A stretch of 64,000 bases of DNA from positions 292,977,205-293,041,204 of the forward strand of contig NC_064616.1 of NCBI RefSeq assembly GCF_023898315.1, in the 5' to 3' direction. This document shows positions 53,752 to 64,000 of the stretch, piece after piece. The translations under genes were made by a program, and so were the position numbers. The notes under the pieces are model-generated. The model saw nothing but the letters and a program-made list of their open reading frames with translations. It ran no database searches and was not told where the DNA came from. The stretch is from Schistocerca nitens. Lineage: Eukaryota; Arthropoda; Insecta; Orthoptera; Acrididae. The number at the start of each line of letters is the position of its first letter. The first letter of the stretch is position 1.

Positions 53752-54005
53752 CTTTTTTTATTATTATTATTTCAATTTATTGGCTTTCGGTTCATGCCCA
53801 TGTAGCCATCTCAATAATAGAAAGATGATATGACAGCGTATTGGAGACAACACTCTTCTCATTTATGATGATACAAAAATGAGGACAACACAACACCCAG
53901 TCCAGGACTCGAGCAATATCTCTGACCTGGCCATGAATTGAACCCAAGCCCTTTCAGTTAGCAGTATGTCTTGCTGATCGCAAAGGTACAGGTACCGAGG
54001 CAGAT
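53752..54005 (-). mobile_element. tRNA-derived SINE, minus strand, with AAT-rich tail
   Basis: On the minus strand a tRNA-like head (CTGCCTCGGTACC... GGGTTCAATTCATGGCC, B-box-like) is followed by AGTCCTGGACTGGGTGTTGT, GTTGTCCTCAT and a 3' end ATAATAATAATAAAAAAAG. The GGACTGGGTGTTGTGTTGTCC segment is typical of a common insect SINE family. No target duplication identified. Confidence 0.65.
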
Positions 54006-54519
54006 AAATTTCATTGTTCTTTTGCACCACCTCCATACTGCGAGTTGTGGACATTCCATAAATTTACAGTTTGTGAAAAATAGTGATAACCTACATTAGC
54101 TAAGACTGGAGATATTCAGTTGAAAAAGTCTCAAAAAATGTTTCCATGCAGGAGTTACTGACATTTTATTATTAATGTGAATTGTGTACACTGTTCAAAG
54201 ACTTAAGCACACAAATCAATGGCAAAAAATATGAACTTTGTATTAATAATGTACAAATTTTTATATTTTCTTAGCAGTGATGAATATATTTTGTGGCATA
54301 CCATTGTTTTCCTGTAACTATCACAGCACTACTGTCACTTCTCATATCTCGTCTGCAAAAGCATCTACACACACTTATCATTTGTAGATGTCTTCTTAGT
54401 TTTTACGACTCTGTAAAAGTTCTGATAAATATGTGATATCCAATTCAGTGCTGATATGCAGTCTTGTTTCTTCTTTGGGTCAAATGAAAGTGACCCGAAG
54501 TACTTCTTTCAAAAACTGG

Positions 54520-55145
54520 TTAAGATGCTGGAGGACGACCTTGTTTGTTTAAGTTGACTTTCTTCCTATCTTCCCCATTGCACAAATTGCACACATCAGT
54601 AAACATACTTCTCAATAACAGCAAAACCTCAATCACTTGGTAACATGGAATGTCCAGAAAGTGGTAAGTGGTACTGAATGGAGGAAAACCTTCCTTTTGC
54701 AATTAGCAGCATCCAAACATACACAATGTTGCAGTTTTTGTTTTGCTTGGAGCAGTTGTTTGAAAGTGCAATCAACTTATTCCCTTTTATGTTGTGATCT
54801 TCAAAATACTTCAGTAAGCAGCTGTCTAATTCCTCTAAAGCCACTGATGCTACTGTTTCATCCCAAACAAAGAAATTACCGGGTGACAAATTACAGGGAT
54901 GACTGCTGAAATATACACATATAAAATCTTCATTTTTTACATGTCTTTTTGACAGCTTTCAATTCAATTTCCTTTGAATCACACATTGGGCAAGTAAGTG
55001 ATTTTGGCAGTTTGAATGAAATGTTGAAATCTTCAATAAAAATGAGATGATACTTATCAAAAGATACAGGCTTTGCTTTGATATCATGACAGTATTCATT
55101 TTTATAGTGGTTGTAGTAACTTAGTACAGAATATTGCATCGACAC
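54520..55145 (-). pseudogene. Fragments of an RNase H-like (transposase-type) protein common in insect repeats
   Basis: The frame at 54629-54889 reads VWDETVASVALEELDSCLLK, then LIALSNNCSKQNKN, YVWML and a final SGHSMLPSD. This matches a pattern I recall in multicopy insect proteins (W.E..A..G..EV.SCL..YL...., SD.C.GQNKN, GHSF.P.D). The frame at 54930-55145 precedes it (YNHYKNEYCHDIKAKPVSFD, then TCPMCDSKEIELK), and 54520-54702 overlaps its end. The central aspartate of the SD.CGGQN motif is N here, so this copy is probably inactive. The superfamily was not assigned with certainty. Confidence 0.5.
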
Positions 55146-55984
55146 ATGAGATTTATGAATATTATCTTTTCTACTGCAATGACTTTTTTATTTCAGAATA
55201 CTTTCCATATTTTCCTTGACTAATTGCACATCTTCCTCTGAGAAGGCGTGTGGACTATGCTTGTATTTACCTCTTCTATCTTCTCATGGAGTAGTAGCCC
55301 CTGTTCGAAATTTTCATTGCATATTTTTTACTCTGCCTCTGTTGTGCTGCAAACCAGGGATGCTTAAAAATGCAACTTTGCAAATTTCAGTGCTTCTGCC
55401 ATCTTTTAGAGCTCTGTATCACACAGTGTTGTTATGCCTGCTAATTTTGTTGCCTGTACATTTGCTTCTTATGGGTTCTAGCTGCATGGAAAAAAATAAA
55501 TAAGCATTCTACCTAATGAAGTCCCCTATGTCCCAGAATGGCTGTAGAAATCTCTCCCCAACCCATTCAAAACATATTTAGACATTCACAAGAAGCACCA
55601 ACTAAATTTCTTACCTCAATCACTGTATCTTTTTAGTAGAGTATTCGAGTCCACTAGTCCTTGCAAGTTTTCTCAGTTGTTGTTTCTTCACTTTGTTTGA
55701 CATTTTCATTGGGATGTCTTTATTCCCACGATAAATTCTGTTGTGGTAGCACCATCTAAGAATAAAGCCATAAAGCCTCTACATTGTCTTTGGAATCACT
55801 CGTCACATAAGTGCTACAGGTCATAACAAACAAAGTGAGATATGCACTGGCAGCAGTTTATCTGTTGTGGTATGTAGATTGTGAACCTAACACAGAGAAG
55901 AAATTTGAATTGTTTTATTTAAAGTAGTATTAAAACTATATCATACAGATGCTGTATGCCTGCTTGTAGAGGCTTGGTGGGTTG
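55146..55984. other. No gene recognised
   Basis: The plus frame at 55216-55503 has no domain. This could be the margin of the preceding element. Confidence 0.35.
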
Positions 55985-58206
55985 GTTGGGGGGGGGGGGG
56001 GGGCAAGGTCCCATGACCTACAGTGGCAGAAACCAAGGGAGAAACAATGCAAACAGCACATTCCAGACCAGGAAAAATGAAAACAAGCAAACAAACAGGG
56101 AAAAGGACCATTGGGGCAACAGGACAAGGAAACAACAGGAAAGTTGGGTGGAGCAGAGGATGGTAGATTCCTACTGAGTGAAAAATGTCACGTGGTGGGA
56201 GTCTCCTTGATTGCATGAAGTTTATTGGACAGGGGGTGGAGGTAGCCTCCCAAGAGTTGGCCTGCAACTGAGCAAAAAGGGATTTACCATACTGCTGCAA
56301 ATCCACCTCTGGTGGTATAATGGGGAATGGTGGGGTAGGTGCCTACTACCCCTAGCCAGATGATCAGCCAGTTCATTACCCAAGACACCTATGTGGCCAG
56401 GAACCAAAAGGAAATCAACCAAACAAACAGCATCGCCAAGATCGACAGTATTGTGAATGGCAGAGACCAAGAAGTAGCAGCCAAAACACCAAGTTATAGC
56501 CTGAAGGCCACTCATTGAGTACATACATAATAAAACTCGGGTGAACATCATTTAATAAAGCAGAGGGGCCCAATAGATGGCTATCAATTCTGCAGTAAAC
56601 ACACCACACGTGGCAAGAAAGAGATGGTGTTCTGTGCCAACAGAAGACGTGAAGCCACATCCCATGTGATCAGCAGGTTTAGAGCCACTGGTTTAAGAAA
56701 CAATGGCACCCTGACATTCCCATAGGAACATTCAGAACAAACAACACAATTGGGGGGATGGAGACTTTTGGACCCCGGAAGACATCCATCTGAATCCGGG
56801 GCCAAGGAACTAATCTGGGGTGGGGGGTTGGATGGTGGAGAGAACATGGGGGAGAGGCCAAGGAGGAGAGATGGAAATCATGGCAGAGAGAAGCGAGGCA
56901 CAGCCCAACCAGTAAACACACCCAAGGACAGGTAGTGAGGGCAGGCAACAGCCCAAAGCAGCAAAAAGAATAGAATAGAAGGGGTGAGCAGGAGAAGAGC
57001 ACGTAATGATGGTGTACAAAACCAGGAGCTCATACCGCCAACGAAAAAAGCCAATATTTAGATGACGGTCATGGAGCAACCAAACAAGCTTGTTGTTAAA
57101 AAGGCGCAAGAAACAGAACTGTTGGGTGTCAAGGCAGAGCTCCAGATCAGGCTGGGCCATAGTATGGTGACAGAAATGCACCACCCTTGAGAGAATTGAA
57201 AACCGTGCAAGTGTGTCCATGTTGAAGTGTGCCGGATGGACCCCTGGAGTTGTCGTTCCTCAAAGGCCACTGAGTGGGAGCTAGCCCAAATACAGAAAAC
57301 AGCCACATACAGAATAGGAGTGACAAACGGTCCATCAGAGGCCATAAGACCATTAATAGGGATGAGAGAAAGAAGTACACTAACACAGAGCCCTGTGGAA
57401 CACCATTCTCCTGGGTCCACAGAGATTCGAGAATGGTGCCAACCTGAACTCTGAACAGCTGTTGGGATAAGAACTGGCAAATAAAAATTGGGAGGGTGCG
57501 GCCTCAAAGGCACCACTCATGGAGTGTAAGGACGACGTGATGGCACCAAACTGTGGTGTAGGCCTTACAAAGAGCAAAGAAAACTGCGACAAGAGGGTGG
57601 TGCTGAGGAAAGGTCTGCTGAACTGCAGTTACCAATTGAAGCAGATGATTTATCAGACGCCATCCCTCCCAGAAGTTGCACAGGGAAGGACATAAAATAT
57701 CCAGAGGTTCAAGGATCCAACTTGCAGGGGACACTGATCATGCTGATTGGCCTGTAACTATCAAGGGATGACAGAGCCTCACTGGGCTTACATACAGGAC
57801 CCACAATACTGTCTTTCCATTGAGAAGGGAAAATGCCTTAAAGACAAATATGGTTAAACACCAGAATATTGGCATTGTGGAGGCATGAGGTGTTGAAGCA
57901 ATTGATTATGGACAGAATAAGAGCCTGGGGCTGAATTGTGAGAAGAAGAAACGGCCTGAAGAAGCCCCCATTCAGTGAAAGGTTCATTGTAGGTTTCTGC
58001 CTGACAAGGAGTAATACATAGGCGGGAAGCTTCAGACTGCTGTTTCCAGAGGAGGAACACAGCAACACCATGCCATAACAAAATGGGTTGTGAGGTGTTC
58101 CGTGAGAACTGATGGATCTGTACAAAGGCCACCTGGAAGGAGAAGGCCCAGAATGGAAGATTGCTGCTGACAACCTGGGAGGGTGCGGAGTGTAGTCTAC
58201 ACCCAT
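55985..58206 (-). mobile_element. Old, truncated I-clade LINE
   Basis: The minus strand shows RT and RNase H pieces of a non-LTR retrotransposon. VAVFFALCKAYTTVW (motif A, about 57570), SVLLSLIPINGLMASDGPFV and PILYVAVFCIWASS (motifs B and C, about 57310-57400, with both aspartates lost) and FLLVPGHIGVLGNELADHLA (RNase H end, about 56400) are in order. It stops near a C-tract (on the minus strand) at about 55990-56004. No ORF1 is left. Every domain is in a different frame. Confidence 0.8.
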
Positions 58207-58457
58207 GACGAATGGACAGAAGAACCTAGAGAAGAGAAATCAATCCCAAACACACACACACAAGTGCTCCTTTTTTTTGTTTTTGTTACGGTTTTAGAGC
58301 GCAAAACTGCTACGGTCATTAGCGCGTGGTCTGTGACTTGGGAGGAACAACAAAACTGGAAACCAGCAGCAATGGGAACAAAACTCACAAAACTGGAAAA
58401 ACTGAAAAGCTTTAAAAAACCACTATAGAATGGGGTTGGTTGTCCCCAAAAAGAGCT

Positions 58458-61400
58458 TCAAATGACTGACGTCATCTCGCTGGCACTAATAAACTCGAGA
58501 ACGCGATCGGCTGAGCGCGTGCCATCTGCTAAAATGGAAGATATATCAGGTGACAGCTGTAGACGGGCACATAACGGAGTAAAATAGGGGCACTCAAGTA
58601 AAAGGTGTCTTACCGTCCACAGCTGAGAGCAGTGGGGATAGAGTGGGGGAGGATCGCCACTTAAAAGATGTTGATGGCTGAAAAGACAGTGCCCTATCCC
58701 GAGTCTAGTTAAAATTACCTCCTCCTGATGACGTGTTTGGGAGGAAGAGGTCCAAGCACAGGAAAGAGCTTTCATGTCCCACAATTTATTATTGGGAAGT
58801 GTCGACCAATGTGCGTGCCATTAAAAGACAAAACGACGACATAAAACACTCCGTAGATCAGCAAAAGGAATCATGCGAATAGCTGGCCGAAGAAGAGAGA
58901 CTGCTGCCTTGGCCGCTATATCGGCTGCCTCATTTCCACGGATACCAACGTGTCCTGGGATCCAGAGGAACGCCACAGAGATGCCCCCCAAGTGGAACAA
59001 GTGAAGGCAGTCCTGAATCCGGTGGACCAGAGGGTGGACAGGGTAGAGAGCTTGGAGACTGAGAAGAGAGCTGAGAGAATCTGAACAGATAACGTACTGT
59101 ATCCGCTGATGGCGACGGATGTATTGGACAGCCTGGAGAACAGTGTAAAGCTCTGCAGTATAAACCGAACACTGGTCGGGAAGCCGAAATCGATTTGGGG
59201 TGTCGCCAACAATATAGGCACTCCCAACACCTAACGATGTTTTTGAGCCATCAGTGTAAATAAATGTGGCATCCTTCATTTGTGCGCATAGAGCAGCAAA
59301 TGCCCGACGATAAACAAGTGAAGGGGTACCATCCTTGGAAAACTGACAAAGGTCACGGAGCAGGCAGGTCCGGGGACGGAGCCAAGGCGGTGCTGTACCC
59401 CAAGTTGTCAAGAAAGTTTTAGGAAAGCGGAAGGAAAGAGAATGGAGCAATTGACGGAAGCAGACTCCCTGTGGTAGTAGGGAGGAAGGGCGGCCTGCAT
59501 ACCCTACATCCAAGGAGGCGTTGAAAAAAATGTCACGGACCGGATTTGCAGGCATGGAAGACAGATGGCTAGCTTAACAACTCAGAAGGACAGCTCGCCG
59601 ATTGGACAACGGAGGTTCAGCAGTCTCAGCATAAAGGCTTTCCACAGGGCTGGTGTAAAAAGCTCCAGACACTAAACGTAATCAACGGTGGTGGATAGAG
59701 TCAAGACAACTAAGAATAGACGGCTGAGCAGAGGAGTAAACGATGCTTCCGTAGTCCAATTTTGATCGCACTAAGGCGCGATAGAGGCGGAGAAGTGCCA
59801 CTCGGTCCACTTCCCAGGAGGTACCATTCATGACATGGAGGGTGCTGAGGGATCGCAGACAGCGAGCCGAAAGATAGGAAACGTGGGAGGACCAGCACAG
59901 TTTTCTGTCAAACATAAGACCCAAGAATTTAATGACATCCGAAAACGGAAGGTTGACAGGTCCTAGATGTAAGGAAGGTGGAAGAAACTCAGTACGACGC
60001 CAAAAATTAACACAAACAGTCTTACTGGGAGAAAAGCGGAAGCCGGTTTCGATGCTCCAAGAGTGGAGGCGATCAAGACATCCTTGAAGACGTCGTTCAA
60101 GAAGGCTGGTCCGTTGAAAGCTGTAGTAGATCGCAAAATCGTCCACAAAAAGGGAGCCCGTGACATCAGGAAGAAGACAATCCATAATAGGATTTATGGC
60201 AATGGCAAACAGTACAACACTTAGCACAGAGCCCTGGGGTGCCCCGTTTTCTTGGGAGAAAGTACGGGAGAGAGTAGTGTTCACCCGCACTCTGCCATAA
60301 ATTTGCGAAGAAAAAGGGGCAGCCGACCTCGAAAGCCCCAACAGAACAGTGTGCGGAGGATGCCTGTCCTCCAACAGGTATCATATGCTCTCTCTAGATC
60401 AAAAAATATTGCTACCGTTTGGCGTTTCCGGAGAAAATTGTTCACGATACAAGAGGAGAGGGCAACAAGATGGTCAACTGCAGAACGATGCTTCCGGAAA
60501 CCGCATTGGGCAGGTGTTAAAAGACTGCGGGACTCCAGCCACCAAGCTAAACGGAAATTCACCATACGCTCCAAAACCTTACATACACTACTCGTGAGAG
60601 AAATGGGGCGATAGCTAGAGGGGAGATGTTTGTCCTTTCCAGGTTTCGGAACAGGAACGACGATAGCTTCCCGCCACCGTCTGGGAAAAGTACTGTCGGT
60701 TCAAATTCGATTATAAAGGTGAAGGAGGTAACGCAGACTATGGTATGGTAAACGCAGCAACATTTGGATGTGGATACCATCCAGTCCTGGGGCGGAATAG
60801 CGAGAAGAAGAGAGTGCATGTTGGAGTTCCCGCATGGAGAAAACAGTGTTGTAGCTTTCACGATTTTGAGAGGAGAAGGCAAGAGGTTGCATTTCCGCAG
60901 AGCGTTTCTTCGGGAGAAATGCTGGTGGGTAATTAGAAGAGCTCGAAATCTTAGCAAAGTGTTGACCCAATGAGTTAGAAATGGCGACCGGGTCCACTAA
61001 TGTATCATGCGCGACAGTGAGCACAGAGACCGGCAAGAAACTAGGCGCGCCAGATAACCGTCGAATCTGACTCCAAACTTCCAAGGAGGGAGTGAAGGTG
61101 TTAAATGAGCTAGTAAAGAAGTCCCAGCTTGCCTTCTTGCAATCGCGGCATTGCGCACGGAACTGCTTATAGCAGATACAGTTGGCCAATGTAGGATGGT
61201 ATCTGAAAACGCGAAGAGCATGCCGCCGCTGACGTGTTGCATCACGGCATGCCTCGTTCCACCAAGGAACTGGGGGGCGCCGGGGCAAGTCGGAGGTGCG
61301 AGGTATTGAACATTCCGCAGCTGAAAGAATAACGTCTGTAATATGAGTGACCTCATCATCGACGCTAGGAAAGTGAATGTCATCGAATGTCGCTAGAGAC

Positions 61401-62118
61401 GAAAGAAGTGTACGATCGGCTTTGGCAAACTTCCAGCATCGTGGGCGCATATATGGCAGATGTGGCTGCAATCGAAGGACACATGGAAAGTGATCACTCG
61501 AGTGTGTATCAGCAAAGGCGAACCATTCAAAGTGCCGAGCTAGCGGAACAGTACTGACCAAAAGGTCCAAATTAAAGAAATTTGTCATGGAGGCAGACAA
61601 AAATGTAGGGTCCCCAGTGTTGAGGCAAACAAGATCCACTTAGTGGAAGACATCTATCAACAGTGAGCCACAGGGACAAGGATGTGGAGATCCCCAAAGC
61701 GGGTGGTGGGCATTGAAGTCCCCATCCAGCAAGTAGGGGGGTGGAAGCTGACCAAGAAGATGAAGGAGATCAGCTCGTGCCATTGGTGTGGACAATGGAA
61801 TGTATACAGTACAAAGAGAGAAGGTGTATCCAGAAAGGGAAAGACAGACAGCGACAGCTTGGAAAGAAGTGTTTAAGGGGATTGGGTGATAATGGAGAGT
61901 ATCATGGAGAAGAATCGTGAGCCTTCATGTGCTGGAGTGCCTTCAACAGAGGGGAGATTAAATCGGACTGACGGAAAATGGGGGAAAAGAAAGCGGTCGT
62001 GGGGACGCAGCTTTGTTTCCTGAATACAGAAGATGACCGGCGAGTAGGATCGTAACAGGATTGACAATTCATCCCGATTGGATCGAATGCCGCGTATATT
62101 CCAATGGATAATGGACAT
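58458..62118 (-). pseudogene. I-clade LINE ORF2 (endonuclease, reverse transcriptase, RNase H), a few frame breaks
   Basis: Endonuclease: start MSIIHWNIRGIRSNRDEL at 62118, QETKL, and SDHFPCVLRL near 61490. Linker to RT: VPWWNEACRDA (about 61260), SAPGLDGIHIQMLLRL (about 60780). RT: AQCGFRKHRSAVDHLVAL and FFDLERAYDTCW (60440-60520, motif A), GAPQGSVLSVVLFAIAIN (about 60230, motif B), LFVDDFAIYYS (about 60130, motif C, FVDD in place of FADD) and KFLGLMFDRKL thumb. RNase H at 58821-59555: IYTDGSKT, YTAELYTVLQAV, CSDSLSSLLSL and LWIPGHVGIRGNEAADIAAK, all four acidic positions present. Tail 58458-58784 with H..LL.C. Frame changes lie between 61.64 and 61.9 kb and near 60.37 kb, with stops near 59.6 and 58.8 kb. 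Confidence 0.9.
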
Positions 62119-63531
62119 AGGGTGGACAGAAAATGGAATAATTTGACCAACGTTGCCCTCAACAGCTCAGAGCTTGCGACTGACAGTGTGGAACGGCAGT
62201 CAGCCGAAGGCAGAAGATCCTGATCCATAGGTTGTTCAGCAGCAGCTCCTGCCACCAGCGATCGGCTGGTTGATAGGCTGCCAGCAGTGTGCCTCGGCGA
62301 CACAGAAGACGGACAAGGGCGGCTACCGCCAGGTGGTGCTGTAGATGAGACACGCCATGGCGGAGAAGGAGAGGAACTGGGTTTCTTATTAGCCTTCTTG
62401 GAAACAGGATGTTTAGATGAAGGAGGAACTGATGGTTGTGGATTTGGGGTACGTAAAAAATCTTCGCGTGTAGGCTCTTTTTTGGAGGTCCGGGTGTCTG
62501 ACTTTTTGGCTCGAGATTTAGCAGAACCCGATGAAGGGTGAGCGTTAGAGTGAGCAGGCGAAAGTGGGGAGGTTGAATGGGCGATCTTTGCGCTGGCCGA
62601 TCTGACGACTGTGGCACTAAAGGTGAGATCACAAGTCTGCGTGGCCGCCTCCTTTGTTGGCCGAGGAGAGGCAAGGACAGTGCTGTATTTACCTGTCTGA
62701 GGCACAGTGGACTTTCAACTGGCGAATAATTTTCGAGCACCAAAGGTCGACACCTTTTCCTTCACTCTGATTTCCTGAATGAGCTTTTCATCTTTAAAAA
62801 TGGGGCAATCTTGAGAGGAAGCAGCGTGGTCACCCATACAGTTGATGCAACGAGGGGATGGAGGTGGACAAGCACCCTCATGGGCATCCTTGCCACACGA
62901 AACACATTTAACCAGATTGGAACAGGACTGGCTTGTATGATTGAACCGCTGACACCGATAGCAACGCGTAGGGTTTGGGGTGTAAGGGCGAACGGAAATT
63001 ATCTCATAGCCCGCTTTGATGTTCGATGGGAGTTGAACTCTGTCAAATGTCAAGAAGACAGTACAGGTTGGAACGATGTTTGTGTCAACCCTTTTCATGA
63101 CACTGAACAGCCGTTACACCCTGGTCAGACAGATAGTGTTGAATTTCCTCGTAGGACAATCTTTTGACGGAGCGGGTATAAACAACCCCACGTGAGGAAT
63201 TTAAAGTGCAGTGCGCTTTCACCCGGACAGGGAAGGTGTGTAGCAGTGAAGTATGCAGCCATTTTTGGGCCTGGAGGGCACTCACTGTTTCCAACAAGAT
63301 GGTGCCATTTCGTAATCTGAAACAAGCCTTTACAGGACCTGCAATTGCGTCGACACCTTTCTGAATAATGAAAGGGTTGACCGTGGAGAAGTCATGACCT
63401 TCGTCAGACCGAGAAACAACAAGGAACTGTGGCAACGATGGAAGAACTGTCTGTGGCTGAGACTCATTGAAATTACGCTTGTGAGGAGACATAGTAGAAG
63501 ATAAGGAAACCATTGCGGAAGTATCCCCCAT
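61902..63531 (-). pseudogene. I-clade LINE ORF1 (gag-like, three CCHC knuckles), one frameshift and one stop
   Basis: The likely start is MGDTSAMVSLSSTMSPHKRN at 63531, the first methionine after the untranslated leader. The N-terminal part has an RRM-like fold signature (LFSVMKRVDTNIVP..TVFLTFD across a 1-nt insertion near 63110). The zinc knuckles are CYRCQRFNHTSQSC, CVSCGKDAHEGAC and CINCMGDHAASSQDC (about 62800-62960). A nonsense codon follows ARKLFAS (about 62714), then a Pro/Ser-rich tail to about 62.1 kb in the same frame. ORF1 proteins of this group bind and escort the element RNA. The tail overlaps the start of ORF2, as is common in the clade. Confidence 0.85.
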
Positions 63532-64000
63532 GATTACCGGCGTCTCCGATGGCGTGCTCCTCCCTTGTGGGGGCCCTCTCTGAGGGCACTCCCGACTTAG
63601 GTGTTGTTCACACCTCAGGCCACACCTCCCGAAAAACGGATGGAGGGACCAATCGGCACTTTCGGAAGGTATCAGCTCAGGTAATCACCCCTCCCTGGGT
63701 CTGGCTGTTACCAGGGGGTAACATACGTGTCCTGCCTGTCTACCCGGGGCGGGGAATTACGCGTTACCCCGTCAGTGGCTACGCATGGAAATGCGTGGGT
63801 CGGCCTTCAGACACACACAGGGAGGAAAAAAGAGAAAGGGAAAAACAAAGAAAGGGAAAGGAAAGAAGAGAGGTCTCAAACGCCACAGCGGAGGAAAGGG
63901 TAAAGGGAAGAGGTAAGGAAAAGGGAAGGACAAAGGAAGGATGAAGACTTGCAGGCAGAGAAAGCGAAGAATGTGTTACATTTTCGAGCGTCCGTCTCCG
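63532..64000 (-). promoter_or_regulatory. 5' untranslated / promoter region of the I-clade LINE
   Basis: Non-coding leader with a C/T-rich minus-strand tract (63815-63945, purine-rich on the plus strand) and the G+C-rich block GGGTAACAGCC-like around 63710. LINEs of this type usually carry an internal promoter in this region. The specific sites cannot be read here. Confidence 0.45.

Larger units (their letters stand above)
58268..64000 (-). mobile_element. Well-preserved I-clade LINE (ORF1, ORF2 with RNase H), 5' end outside window or at its edge
   Basis: The 3' end lies at an A-rich tail (minus strand AAAAACAAAAAAAAGG at about 58270-58285). Going 5' there is ORF2 (58458-62118), then ORF1 (about 61902-63531), then a long purine-rich 5' untranslated region reaching the window edge. 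APE endonuclease, RT, RNase H and a C-terminal Cys/His part are all present, an arrangement typical of the I superclade. Only a few frameshifts and stops are visible, making it far younger than the LINE immediately downstream at 55985-58206. Confidence 0.92.

Overview
The window is a repeat-dense piece of a large eukaryotic nuclear genome, almost certainly insect and most likely orthopteran (Schistocerca-like). This is an inference from dispersed repeats I recognise from such genomes: the tRNA-like SINE copies at 17.06 and 41.84 kb, the SINE at 8.05 kb with a CCGTGATTTCCC core, the 'AAGGGAAAC...' inverted-repeat family at 31.2, 33.4 and 37.4 kb, and several Tc1/mariner families. Nothing prokaryotic is present, and most long open frames belong to transposable elements.

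Host gene. Three phase-compatible coding exons of one plus-strand gene can be read at 4763-4944, 7881-7987 and 20684-20784. They have AG/GT borders and a TGA stop in the last exon. They encode about the last 129 residues of a protein I cannot name. The introns (2.9 and 12.7 kb) are full of transposons, and the sequence downstream of the stop is cut by a full Gypsy element at 24.45-30.33 kb.

Layout. 1-3.6 kb: decayed minus-strand Gypsy pol holding a short MITE. 5.03-6.73 kb: Tc1 element holding a solo LTR with a 5-bp target duplication. 8.0 kb: SINE. 10.4-13.5 kb: second decayed Gypsy with a nested tRNA-like fragment. 13.56-16.42 kb: piggyBac element with TTAA ends. 16.42-16.86 kb: tRNA-Thr-bearing inverted-repeat element abutting it. 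17.06 kb: SINE. 18.15-18.7 kb: foldback element. 19.44-20.42 kb: mariner. 24.45-30.33 kb: young Gypsy with tRNA-Ser(GCT) primer site, broken pol and a rearranged 3' LTR that contains a copy of its own integrase region.

31.2-39.0 kb is a nest of inverted repeats: two complete copies and one partial copy of a long-TIR family with tRNA-like segments in each arm, a roughly 1-kb inverted duplication, a nearly intact mariner in its spacer, a roughly 590-bp near-perfect palindrome, and a SINE with a 15-bp target duplication. 41-55 kb holds fragments: a CENP-B-type HTH, a SINE, a LINE ORF1, Tc1, several LINE reverse transcriptase pieces, a composite tRNA-like element, a degenerate minisatellite with a unit of about 68 bp, an unidentified coding-like segment and a mariner-like pseudogene. 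56.0-64.0 kb holds two I-clade LINEs on the minus strand, an old one and a much better preserved one that runs off the right edge.

The most unusual observations are the LTR with an internal integrase duplication joined at short microhomologies, the nested palindrome complex at 31-39 kb, and the unidentified host gene.
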